A stretch of DNA of 64,000 nt from Ceratodon purpureus. Its lineage: Eukaryota > Streptophyta > Bryopsida > Pseudoditrichales > Ditrichaceae. The translations under genes and the position numbers were made by a program. The notes beneath the pieces are model-generated. The model had not been told where the DNA came from. It did not search any database and saw only the letters and a list, made by a program, of their open reading frames with translations. The stretch covers positions 3,203,040-3,267,039 of the forward strand of contig CM026430.1 of assembly GCA_014871385.1 (NCBI GenBank). The letters are read 5' to 3'. Of the stretch, positions 11,458 to 21,720 are shown one piece after another (the first letter of the stretch is position 1; the number at the start of each line of letters is the position of its first letter).

Positions 11458-11682
11458 GGCGAAAACGGTATGCACCCCACCCCAAACCCTGAACATTCCA
11501 CCAGCTAACAAACGAGAGTGAGAGAGCAAAGGCCCCAGGGTCATCCATTTATTCCAGTGAAATCACAAAAGACCCCGTCATTCACGCCCTGCCGGACAAT
11601 TTCGAGACCAGTACTTGGTGGGCAGACCCAAAAAACCCTTTAACAGAACCCGAAAAGTATCCCACATTCAAGGAATATTCCT

Positions 11683-11853
11683 TGGAATATTCGAAAAGAT
11701 TCTCTTTTCATCATCTTTTATTCTATTTTTAGTAAAAAAATATCCATTTTTAGAATCTGCTCTCCATTTTCCGCTCTAAGAGCAGAAAATCTCTGCTCTC
11801 CGCTCTCCGCTCTCCGCTCACCGCTCACATACAAGCTTCCCTCCTTTATGATC
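11683..11853 (+). repeat. Right copy of the direct repeat flanking cassette B
   Basis: It repeats the blocks of 6624-6790: AATATTCGAA, TATTTTTAGTAAAAAAA, an array of CTCCGCTCTCCGCTC units, CGCTCACATACAAGCTTCCCTC. Just before it, 11671-11700 carries alternating GAA/TTC units (GGAATATTCC, GGAATATTCGAA) that resemble a heat-shock element. Confidence 0.55.
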
Positions 11854-11859
11854 TGACGA

Positions 11860-12424
11860 GGTACATTCGATTGTCCGTGGTTTCAGGTTTCAGAATTCCA
11901 TAACTTTAGTCTTCCGATCCGGCCATATGTAGGTCATCAGCTCCAGCAAGACAGTAATTCAGATGTGGTGAAATCGGCTCTGTTCGGTGAGCCAGAACTT
12001 TGAAGTACTTCAATCATGTGCGGGGAATGTTGAAAAACAAAATATGTGTTTGATGCTGTGGCGAGGTTGTGCTCCAGTTTGCGGACAGCAAGATCACGGC
12101 ACAAAGTGGACCAGCAAGAAGGTGACAGAAACACATTCTGAGAGTGGGTAGGGTTGATGGCAGGCTGAGTAAGTGTGTCCCACTTGACATCCAGCTGCTC
12201 TGCCGATCGCGTGTGGCTCAGGTACGGTGATGATGTCGCTCACAATGACCTCGATGCACATCGCTCATTGATAATTGGAAAAGCTTCGACGTTTATGCCA
12301 CCAACTGAGCGCACTTACCGGGTGTGGGTGACGTCCCTGTGCAGTGGGACATTAAACCCATACTGTCTGTCAAGGTGGGAGGTGGTCGGGAGGGATAAGA
12401 AGCGTGGGGGGCTAGAGCAGATGT
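11860..12424 (+). repeat. Decayed upstream region of a U2 snRNA unit
   Basis: This matches, block for block, the ~600 bp upstream of the intact U2 gene at 22250. Shared landmarks include ACATTCGATTGT, GTAGTTCAGATGTGGTGAAAT-like sequence, GGTTGTGCTCCA, GCACAAAGTGGACCAGC, GTGTGTCCCACTT, CAGGTACGGTGATGA and GGGAGGGATAAGA. The last block supplies the TATA-like ATAAGA at about -30. Confidence 0.7.
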
Positions 12425-12523
12425 ATACTAGTCTGAACCTTCTGTGTATGATCGAACATATTATCTATTCTCATTAGTCTAATTACTGATACGAGGAACA
12501 TCGTCTCTCATGATATTAATCTA
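12425..12523 (+). pseudogene. U2 snRNA pseudogene, truncated
   Basis: It aligns with the first ~100 nt of the U2 genes at 22250 and 41779 without large gaps. Most changes are C-to-T or G-to-A. The branch-point pairing sequence GTAGTA has become ATATTA, and the copy stops at the Sm-site region, running into an unrelated hairpin. The stem ACATCGTC-TCTCATGATATTAA is still readable. It cannot encode a working U2. Confidence 0.7.
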
Positions 12524-12529
12524 CTCTTT

Positions 12530-12612
12530 CGACATATCCACGTCTTTCAATGATACTTTCAACGACCCCTTTTTGCCGTTGAAAGTACTGTTGAAAGACA
12601 TGGATGTGTTAA
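12530..12612. repeat. Hairpin with ~30-bp imperfect stem
   Basis: CATATCCACGTCTTTCAATG and ACTTTCAACG on the left pair with CGTTGAAAGT and TGTTGAAAGACATGGATGTG on the right around a loop of about a dozen bases. It sits immediately after the truncated U2 pseudogene. It could be a foldback element end or a small-RNA hairpin; nothing here decides. Confidence 0.5.
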
Positions 12613-15148
12613 AAAAAATCAGGAGCATGACAAACAAGCACAAGGTAAGAACCTTTCGACACTTAATGATGATTATTTCCATGATTGCGGATGTTATACA
12701 CAATGATGAAATTCTACTTCCCTTTATACAAAAGGTTTTAGAAAATCAAATACTACGAAAAAATATAATGACCACAGAAAAAAAACCTTTGATTCTTTCC
12801 AAGCACGCCAAATCCCACATACATAGAATCACTTCACATTCTCGTGAAAGAATAACTAAATTTTATTAAGAAAAGTGTCATGGTGACATAGATATGTCTT
12901 GTCACTCATACCTCCACCTTCACGAAAATCTAAACCAAGTTCCATTCCTTTTGCTACATCCTGTGACTGTTGACTTCCAAAACATTAAACTATAGTCCAT
13001 TGGTACAAAAATTCCATCATTGCGTTAAAGGTTCGACATGCTATTAAAGATACAAACCCTATTATATAGAACAAATGATGATCACACGTACAGATTTGTG
13101 GGCTTCATTAATGCACACCAATGTAGAATTTGATACAATCTATTGACAAATTTGCACTCATATTTAATTCGATTTATTAAGTCAACCAACCTTACATGAT
13201 ATATTGAAACAAATAAAAATTAATAAAGCTCGGAGGTTTCTTGGTATGTTTGGTTTTATTGGTTGTATGCATTATTGCTAACAACTATATATCAAATATA
13301 TATACCATTAAAATCATCTTTAGAATATTGTTACTTTATAAATAAATCATTATTCAAAACCAAAGAAATTTGCCCTAATATTTGAACAAGCTATTGTTAG
13401 GAAATTGGTCTTACCAAAAGACTACATGGACTTGAAATGATAGTTGATTACACAATTTTTCTTACAAATACCTCCAATTCATAAGAATTATCACATATAT
13501 TTACTTTTTGTATATATCAATGTAAGGGTCAAACTTGTAAACAACTCTTTTGAAAGGAAAACATACACTTCATTCGCGTGCTCGACATGTAATACATCTT
13601 GATGCATGGCTATATGTACTACTCACATGTAGACAACAATATATACATGCCTTACATGTCCAATGTGACAACAAAGCATTATAGAAGATTGAGAAACTAC
13701 TTGCCTGCTCAAATTATAGAATGTTCTATGGTCACAAATGCATGTATCTTTAATCCCTATTATTATTTTCTTTTCCATTTTCATTCTTTACAAATAAACG
13801 GACAAATAAACATGTACTTATGATCTCAATTTAAGATATATTTTTAAATTTTTTTTGTGAATGTAGGCCATATCAATAACTTTTAAGGAATCTATTTTTT
13901 TTCAATTGGATATTTATAAAAATAGTTATGGTATCCCAAGTGGAAAAAGCTGTGCGGTGGGCAATTTGGGTAGCCACGCTAAATACATCAATAACCTCTG
14001 AATTTTTTTTTATAATTACTTCATGATCTCATCTTTGAGATTTTCAAAAAAAATAAAATACTTTGAGTGCATAATGTTCATTCCACAAAATATCCAAGTT
14101 TTCTCACTGTTTCAGACAAAGTTCTAAAACAACTTCTTACTTCCTTCATAAAAGTTAGAAAAAATATGATTTTAGGTTTTTTTTTTTCACTTAAAATATG
14201 GACATCAATCTTTACTTTTATTGTTCGGATCAGGGCTTTATTAAACAATAGAATTTCTAGGAAAGAAACAAGATTTAGCATTCTTTTATATTCAACTTAA
14301 TAAAAATATTGTTTTAAACATGCTACACTTGACTTTTGAGTGTAGTTTTTTTAATACAATTAGCTAACTTAGTCTTCTTTGACATGCACCAAAACCCCCA
14401 AAATCTATAATGCGAAAGACTTAAGAAATAAAAAGTTAGAGCGTATCAACCTAGTCTAAAATCTTGTCAAAAAAATTCGTTTTTAATTTTCAATTGCTAT
14501 TATATTCTAATCTTTTCGGTGGATTATATTGAAAATTTTGAGCTGTCTACTACAATAATCTAGTTGAAGATCTTATGGTTAGAATCAAAAAAGTTATGAT
14601 TGTTTAGTAATCCATGCTTTTACATTGGAAATGACAGTTTTGGAGCCTTACAATATCTCCACAAACGTATAGTTAGAGCACAAGGAAAGAAAGCACAATG
14701 TTTGAGAACACAAAACACAAGTAAGGTAGAAGCACCCAAAGGTGCCAACAACCCTAACTTGCCAGCTACAATTTGACCGGAAAGTGCCTAGTTGTGAACC
14801 CAAACTTGAACACAACTTTACTGAAATTTCACTCGAACCAATTAGATGGAACCAATGAGATGGGAGTATTGACAAGTTTTGTCAAGGTTTCTTTTGGGTA
14901 AGTCTACAGTTTTGAATAGGTGTCTACAACACCTTCACTTCAAAAATTTGTGTAAAATTACTCTTACCTCCAAAAATTCTGATTCCAAGACCAAGCACTT
15001 CCTCTCCAATTTGTGATTTCACTTCATGCTCTTTGGACACCCAGGTTCCCAATTTCCTTATACTGTCATGAAATGGTGCTAGTTTCGATGCCAGTTTTGG
15101 AATTGATGTTGGCTTCTTTCTTCTCGTTTTGTGATGATGCAGCTGCCT
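12613..15148. other. AT-rich, gene-poor stretch
   Basis: I see no convincing gene. Reading frames are short and low in complexity, with many A/T runs. A CT microsatellite lies at about 15167-15185, just beyond its end. Confidence 0.5.
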
Positions 15149-15640
15149 TCACGTCGACACACATGGTCTCTCTCTCTCTCTCTCAGATGCTTTCGTAACT
15201 GGCAAATCGTCTTCCACCTCCTGTGCTTGAGTGGGCAAAGAATCCAATCCATACTTACTTCCAGAGTCCGATCTCTTTGGCCCGGCCCTCAGCTCAAGTG
15301 CACGATCAAGTGAAGCATCCAGTTGTGACAATTCATCACTACTATTTTCCTCAGAATTCATTTTCTCATGCTGGATCTCTCCAGAATCCACTTTCTCTTC
15401 CACCTCAACATCAGAGTGCTTCAAGTCATCACCTTCTTCCTCGTTTGCAGGTGTGTCTTCACCTTCCTCTTCATTTATGGCATTCAGTTCTGCCGCATCG
15501 AACACTTCGGATGAGGCCCTGGTGTTCCAAGTAACGATCGAGGGTCAGTGTATCGTCATCATCTTCCCCTCGCGTCTCGCCTTCACCAGGAGGCACTAGT
15601 CCATCTTTTGTTTTAATTATGGGCTCGGTGATCGGCTGAG
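15149..15640 (-). pseudogene. Acidic protein fragment with a frame break
   Basis: On the minus strand a strongly acidic, coding-like frame (AELNAINEEEGEDTP, then EVEEKVDSGE and SSDELSQLDASLDRALELR) is preceded in another frame by an equally acidic stretch (GEGETRGEDDDDTLTLDRYLEHQG). The frames meet near 15510-15530 without an obvious intron, so a small indel is likely. The plus strand here reads as Ser-rich sequence, as expected of a shadow. No family recognised. Confidence 0.3.
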
Positions 15641-15679
15641 TGATTTTTCTATCATCGGTGTGCAGCAACCGATTAGCGG

Positions 15680-16977
15680 CTTTTTGAACTTGGTGAAGTT
15701 GAGGAAAGCACTTGCGGATGCAGAGACGACGATCAAGTTGAAATCTACTTGGGAGAAGGTCTTGCTCCTTCATATTTTGTCGGTCTCTTCTGCTAATGAT
15801 TTCATTTTCCAGATGCTTTCGGGATTTCGCAATGTTGAACTAGTTTTACTTTGAAGAATTCTGGTCAATTTAGGGTTTAGGCTCTAGTGTTTGTACCACT
15901 AGAGCGGTGCACCTGGTTTCAATTTCTGGCATGCCTGGACCTAAACCCTAAGAAACCAATAGTGGCTACATTCCACTGATGCTTTGTGCGTTTTGAAGTG
16001 ATTTTCTAGTTACTAGAAGAGCCTGGGTTTATCGAGAACATGGGCATCCAGTGATCGAGATAAATTTTCCCCAGTGATCTCTGATTCTTGTATGCGTAGA
16101 TTTTGTTGTCAAGAATTGGCCCATTCGTTTCATTCGTGTGATTTTGATTGTAGGCCTTGACCACATACCGAGAAGCTCTGGTTCAAAATCCTCAGAGTTC
16201 CGAAGTTGCTACTAAGGTGAAAAGGTTGACACAACTGGTGCGAAAGAAGAAGCGGAACCAGCAAGACAAGTCAGGTTTTAAAGTCAAGGGATCTTCAGCT
16301 GTTTCTGAGTTGGAGCCAGTACGATTAGATGCGGTACGTGCTATTCCCAGCATAGAGATATGAGTTTTTACCCGGCATTGCTCGTTTCATGGTGACTAAG
16401 TGATGTGTTGGGGATGTTAGGTCGTGGAGGAGACCCTTCCTGCAGCAACCTCTGACGAAACACGAAGTTTTGCCAAAGAAACAATCGAGACAGCATTTGC
16501 AGAGTGGAGTGATAATGGGAAGGTAGGTGCTAATGTGCGTTTCTGCTTGGGTGAAGATGCAGCCAAAGAGATTCTTCCTAACGTTGCTGTGGAAAAGGTA
16601 TGGGCTTTAGCTCTCTTAGGATCACTCTTGTCTTTTATTTCTCTCATTCCTCCGGTGACAAGGTGTTTATTCTACAATTTAGGGGCGATTCCAGTATTAA
16701 ATTTTTGTAGCAGTAACATCGATGCTATAAATTTGCACTGGTATGTGCTCTTGTTTTCCGAAACCTGTAGGCCTATGATGTTTCAATTCTCTTGTAATGC
16801 CGTGGACGTCCCTCTTTGAAAGTGTTCACTTGTAGTTTCAGCTATTTGATGACGGATTTTTTTCAGGCATTTGAATCTCCCGACATCTTAAACAGCTGTG
16901 CGGCATTCTATGTCGTTGATTCGTCATCCAATGCTGCTTGCCTTATTGTGTCAAAGAAAAGTATTGCGTTTCTTCAG
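15680..16977 (+). pseudogene. TPR-protein fragment, several exons
   Basis: One piece (about 15680-15758) reads as half a TPR unit (KALADAETTIKLKSTWEK). Three further exons with good splice sites, all in phase 0, follow at 16154-16333 (ALTTYREALVQNPQSSEV, then a basic KKKRNQQDK segment), 16421-16597 and 16867-16977. The exon expected between the first and second pieces, near 15814, carries an in-frame TAG after a recognisable TPR start (CFRDFAMLN). No exons follow before the HET gene and no start is seen. It is best read as the remnant of a plant TPR co-chaperone-like gene; the exact family is not clear. Confidence 0.45.
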
Positions 16978-17482
16978 GTAACCTCAAGATCATTTTCGTA
17001 GATTTTCATGGTGTTGTCCCTTGACTTTTTTGCAAATGAAAGTGCGTTTGTAACCCCGCGTCTCTCACTGCAGACACATAGTTTCTAGAACCAAGAGTCT
17101 TTCAGTTCATAGAACCAAGAGTCTTTCAGTTCATGGTGGATAAACTTGGGTTTGCTTTCATATAATATGCCTCCACAATCATCGCATGATTATGCTGTGG
17201 AAAGGATCTGGGTCAAGGAAATGGAAACATGGGGACACCGATGGCTCATTACGTAGTCAGTGATCGGTTGGCGTAGGTTTATTTCTGATAGCACGTGCAA
17301 ACTATGTTTGAAGAGGGCAATAAAGTGTAGGGATGTTTCGTCGAATTTTTTTTACGTAGAGTGTGACTTGTCAAATTATTAATTTGCTGAAGTGGCTGTT
17401 CGACAGCATCTGTTCGACATTCAGTGCAGCCAAACCGGCCCAGTAAATACCAGAGGTCCCGCAGAAAGTCGGCTGCGACAAC
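16978..17482. other. Spacer upstream of the HET gene
   Basis: No gene seen. It contains a short direct repeat (ATAGAACCAAGAGTCTTTCA-like, twice near 17081-17135) and must hold the promoter of the HET gene at 17483. Confidence 0.4.
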
Positions 17483-19318
17483 ATGTCGCTTTATGACAAG
17501 TCGCTGGACTCAAACCGCCAAGAGATCCGCCTGCTAAGTATTGTTCCGGGACAGGAAGCAGAGGATATTCAGTGTACTCTGTCCGTCATCAGCCTGCACG
17601 ATGACCCCAAATACACAGCTCTATTCTACGTCTGGGGCGATTCCAACACGAGAAAACAAATCAGCGTAAATAGGACTTCATTCGATGTGACTCTCAACCT
17701 TGAATCAGCATTAAGGCATATAAGGATGTCTGACGTGCAGCAGACCGTCTGGGTGGACGCAGTGTGCATCAACCAAAACGACGTGTCGGAGAGGAATCAG
17801 CAAGTGGCGTTGATGGGCGATCTGTACACGCAAGCAGCCGAAGTCATCATATGGCTTGGGATTGGCAACAAATACTTGGATATGCTGGCCGAAGTCATCT
17901 CGGAAACAGGCCTGCCAACGCCTCCAAGCGAACTTCCCGCCGACAACGCTCGGCTCCAAGAATATGCAGTGGAGCTATGTAAGATCAACGTTCTTTTCAA
18001 AATCATCTCTCAACTACCGTGGTGGACAAGAATATGGACTGTCCAAGAGTGCCTTCTCTCAGTCACTGACCCCATTTTCCAGTGCGGCTCCAAAAGATTC
18101 TCGTGGACGGCCTTCTTTCGTATCTACTGGGACCTTTACCAGCGATTGAGGCGCATGAAAGTCCTACAGTTCGAGAGCCACCCAGACTACCAGGAACTGC
18201 TGAAAGCTGTTGGGGGCGATGCGGATGCAGTTGTCGACTTTGATAGCTTCTTACCGCTCGACTCTATCGGCGTTCTGCGCCGTAATCTCGGATCCGGCAC
18301 GCGTCTACCGTTGTCGGAGTGTGTCGCGGCTTGCCTTGGTCGAAAGGCAACCCTGGCGCACGACTATATTTACGGCATTCTCGGACTGGTCTCGATGGAA
18401 CTAAGGCAAGAAATTACTACTGACTACAACATGTCATACCGGGATCTTTATCAAGACTTTGTGGAGCTAATCCTCTTCGATGGAACTTCGGATGATTTCC
18501 AGTTCTTCACCTGGATCACATTTGACTTATCTCCCGATGGTCAGCCTTCGTGGATTCCAGACCTTTCTCATCAACGAAGTTCCAGATACTCTGCGCTCTT
18601 CCTGGCATCTCCACAACCTTGGCGATCGGTCGGGGAGGTTTGGATTTCGGATGACAACGAACTACTCTTACATCGAGGAGTGTACTTGGATGTACTAGAC
18701 TCTGTTCACCCCATCACTATCGAGAGGAATGAATGGAGAGCCAGTCTATCCAAGCTTGAAAAGATTTCCAAAATGCCTCGAAACGAAGCAGGCCAACTGG
18801 AACAAAATCCTCCATTTCCACCTCAAGAATTGATCAACGCATCCAGAGCCTTTCACTGCCGTCATCTGTTCCAAGCCGCCTTGCAAGCCACCTTGAAGGA
18901 CGAGGTCCAAATAAACGATACGCTCTCCAACTATTGGTGGGATGTCATGATGGATGAAAATCACGAACACTTCAACATGATTCGCAGCATTGAGGGTAGT
19001 CTGCTGAGGCCGGAATTGAACGGAATGTCAATCTCGACCGTGATTGGAAGAATGCTGGCATATACACACGTCGCTTGCAAGGGCAGAAGCTTGGTCAAAA
19101 GTCGCGGAGGGCTAAGAGGGATCTCAGTACCGCATGCTGAGCCTGGTGATGTGATCGTTGGTCTGCTAGGGTGGCATATGCTTGTCATATTACGACCAGG
19201 CAAAGACTTCTATACCATCGTTGGTGGGGTGTATGTTGGAGGTCTGATGGACTGGAATGTGCTTGATAGATGCTATGAGCGAGGTGAGCTGACTGAGGCG
19301 ACGTTTCGAATCAGGTGA
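17483..19318 (+). CDS. HET-domain protein, ascomycete-like, intronless
   Basis: A single 611-aa frame. The HET (heterokaryon incompatibility) domain lies at about residues 44-200 and its hallmarks are clear: YTALFYVWGD at 44-53, ESALRHIR near 74, WVDAVCINQNDVSERNQQV at 90-108, YTQAAEVIIWLG near 115, and RIWTVQE. The C-terminal half is also typical of fungal HET proteins: YNMSYRDLYQDF, then a GDVIVGLLG...LRPGKDFYTIVGGVYVGG block close to the end. In fungi such proteins trigger cell death after non-self recognition. HET genes have been reported in mosses and attributed to fungal transfer. The lack of introns and the full fungal layout fit that, but the origin is inference. It stands beside decayed TPR and LRR-like fragments. 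Confidence 0.85.
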   Translation: MSLYDKSLDSNRQEIRLLSIVPGQEAEDIQCTLSVISLHDDPKYTALFYVWGDSNTRKQISVNRTSFDVTLNLESALRHIRMSDVQQTVWVDAVCINQNDVSERNQQVALMGDLYTQAAEVIIWLGIGNKYLDMLAEVISETGLPTPPSELPADNARLQEYAVELCKINVLFKIISQLPWWTRIWTVQECLLSVTDPIFQCGSKRFSWTAFFRIYWDLYQRLRRMKVLQFESHPDYQELLKAVGGDADAVVDFDSFLPLDSIGVLRRNLGSGTRLPLSECVAACLGRKATLAHDYIYGILGLVSMELRQEITTDYNMSYRDLYQDFVELILFDGTSDDFQFFTWITFDLSPDGQPSWIPDLSHQRSSRYSALFLASPQPWRSVGEVWISDDNELLLHRGVYLDVLDSVHPITIERNEWRASLSKLEKISKMPRNEAGQLEQNPPFPPQELINASRAFHCRHLFQAALQATLKDEVQINDTLSNYWWDVMMDENHEHFNMIRSIEGSLLRPELNGMSISTVIGRMLAYTHVACKGRSLVKSRGGLRGISVPHAEPGDVIVGLLGWHMLVILRPGKDFYTIVGGVYVGGLMDWNVLDRCYERGELTEATFRIR

Positions 19319-19620
19319 AACCCACTAATGCATTGACGTTTCCAAATATCACCATCATCGATGCATGGTGGAGAAATGGTCGACTGGCCGCGTTCACAAC
19401 TGCGATTACTCGGTATGATGTCAAGTCAAAGCCGAGCTCTTGGTATTGTAAAGATGTCAAAGCGATTTCGAGAAGCGGTCAGGTGCGAGTTTAACTCGTT
19501 GGATAAGTACGTAGTTAGTACAAATAAATCTGTTGAAGCTTTGATGAGTACCGTCAATGGTTTCTGCTACTGACTTGCAACAAGGTCAATGCAATAGTTA
19601 GGTTTGTATGGAGCCGGGAA

Positions 19621-20040
19621 GCTTTCTGATACTTTCTGGATCGGATGCGAAGTGTGATACTGGATGAATTGGATTCTCTGACGCATGGTCCAGACCTGAG
19701 GTCGTGTAGGTCCTTGCATTGGCTTCGGGTAGGGAAGTGCCCGAAATGGACGAATTTGGAGCAAATCAATGAGTGCCGTGATTTGAAAGACTTGGAGCTG
19801 AAGCTGGATCCGCAGCAATGGGTGAGCATACCGATTGTCGAGTCACTAACCTCATTGCAATATTTCCGTATTGATGTTCTGCACAACGTTGACGTGGATA
19901 AAGTTATCTCTGCTGTTCAGGACCTGGATTGTCAAGATGAGATTGGAAATTATAAGGCCTTCGTGCTTGCGGAGTTGCTGAGACGTCTGCGCTCAGTCAT
20001 GGTGGATGTTTTATCTCCGGACGTAGTGTACAAAAGATGA
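19621..20040 (+). pseudogene. LRR-like remnant
   Basis: An open frame ending at 20040 has a leucine-rich-repeat rhythm: DLRSCRSLHWLRVGKCPKW, LEQINECRDLKDLELKL, VESLTSLQYFRIDVLHN. No start region or partner domain is visible in the same orientation. Since NB-ARC-like pieces lie a few hundred bases away on the other strand, it may be a scrap of an NLR gene. Fold assignment is by eye only. Confidence 0.35.
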
Positions 20041-20261
20041 AGACTGGGTTGCAATCGTGTGGAATAGAAGAGGGTTTGGCAAGCTGCTGGTGTGCGGGCA
20101 TGGAGTTTAAAGTGGGATCTGGTATAATTTCACAGGTATGGTTAACATGGAATCTGGCCACTTGTTTTTTCAGTCTATTCTAATCTGTTCTTCAACCGGA
20201 AGTTCGGAAGTTTGGGGCGGAGGTGGAGTTACTCCATGGAGTCGTCAAGAAGTGATTTCAC

Positions 20262-20915
20262 TCACATGTGTTTCGATAGCGGAGAGGGAGAGTCGAGAAA
20301 GTTGGAGAGCATGGACAAAATTAGAAAATTTTCTCCAAGTTTTATTAACATTCTGACGCACTCCAGTATGTCCCACTCATCCTCCTCTTCTGCGAATTGT
20401 TTTCCACAAGCGGCATGGTACAAGAGTAGCTTCATTGCATCTGCTTGTCCAAGTTCTGGCATCTTTATCCGGGAACCCCATGTATCCCCATAAGCTTAAG
20501 TGCACTCAGAGAACGAGCTGTATCAAAATCACTGGACTTCCTTTGTGGAGAGGAGCATCTATAAACATCGTTGCCAGTGCTTGATCACTTGCGGATCCTC
20601 CGACACATTATCAAAAACATCCGAATACGATCTCTTCCTTGCAATAGCAAGACCTTCTTGTAGCCTGCGTATACACTTCACATGCATCAAAAACAAAAAA
20701 GAGAGGGCCACAAGGTTTGCAATGGTAACAAGAATCACACTGCCAGGTCGAATATCCAAGAAAATAGCTAGACATTCAAACTTAATATATGAATAATGTA
20801 TGAAGTAGAGTAGGTTTAGTACTGAATTGTTGCACTGGAAATTTTCATGGCGTGGGAACATGCTTTGGACAATCTCAAAGACATGTGTGGAATTCTGAGA
20901 GTTTTCGAATTGCAT
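20262..20915 (-). pseudogene. NB-ARC-like fragments, arm 1
   Basis: Minus-strand pieces read MPELGQADAMKLLLYHAA and GKQFAEEEDEWDILECVR, which match the RNBS-C part of plant NB-ARC domains (y.m.eL...eA..LF..hA). An upstream piece reads ARKRSYSDVFDNVSEDP. The frames are interrupted and no P-loop or GLPL motif is seen. A diverged copy lies in the other arm at 43425-43685. Confidence 0.4.
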
Positions 20916-21680
20916 TAAGTATAAGCATATTTTAGCAGATTTTCTAGAATAGATTCCTCAGGGACCAAGGAAGCTCGTCATTCGACACCTCCATTCAACC
21001 TAGCAAAACCATTTCAGGCAAGGAGTATGAGATCAGTGCTTGCTAGTGCTTTCTCGTGTTGTACTTGTTAAGTTTGTGAGTACTTTCTGCAATAACTTTG
21101 TCCGACCTTTCCATAATTAGTCTTCTCAACTTATGAATCTTGCTTGCAAAATACCACATAACACAGCCTCCCGTCAAAGCTTTCCAATGGCTCCTTGCCT
21201 AGTGACTTGCAAATCGTCGTCATTCCGAAACCAGCGACGCAACATATACTAACCATAAAGAGCTTTATTAACGCCACTCTTCGGGCTTGACAACCTATTT
21301 CATCACCTTCCGAATCAAATATCCGGAAAACACACCAAAGTAAGAGTGGTAAATATATAAATCTCATACAGAAATGCAGCATAATGAGCAAGTAGATGCA
21401 TATGAACATCAACAAACATTAGACCGTGGATGCTGACTTTAGGTCCAAGCTTCGGGCGGGACAAATATATGAGATGATTTCAGCTGCCGTTCGGCTAATT
21501 AATTATGCCTCTCCATGTGTGCCTGGTTGGTTTACATGGCCAAATTTGGGGGAGAAATATTATTGTTGGACATGGAGAATCTGGCATTTAAATTTTCAGC
21601 TCATGACCTGATGAGCATCATGTGCATTCGATTGTGCGTAGTTTCAAATTTCAGAAATCCATGAGTGTAGTAGTCTTCCG

Positions 21681-21720
<40 letters not shown>

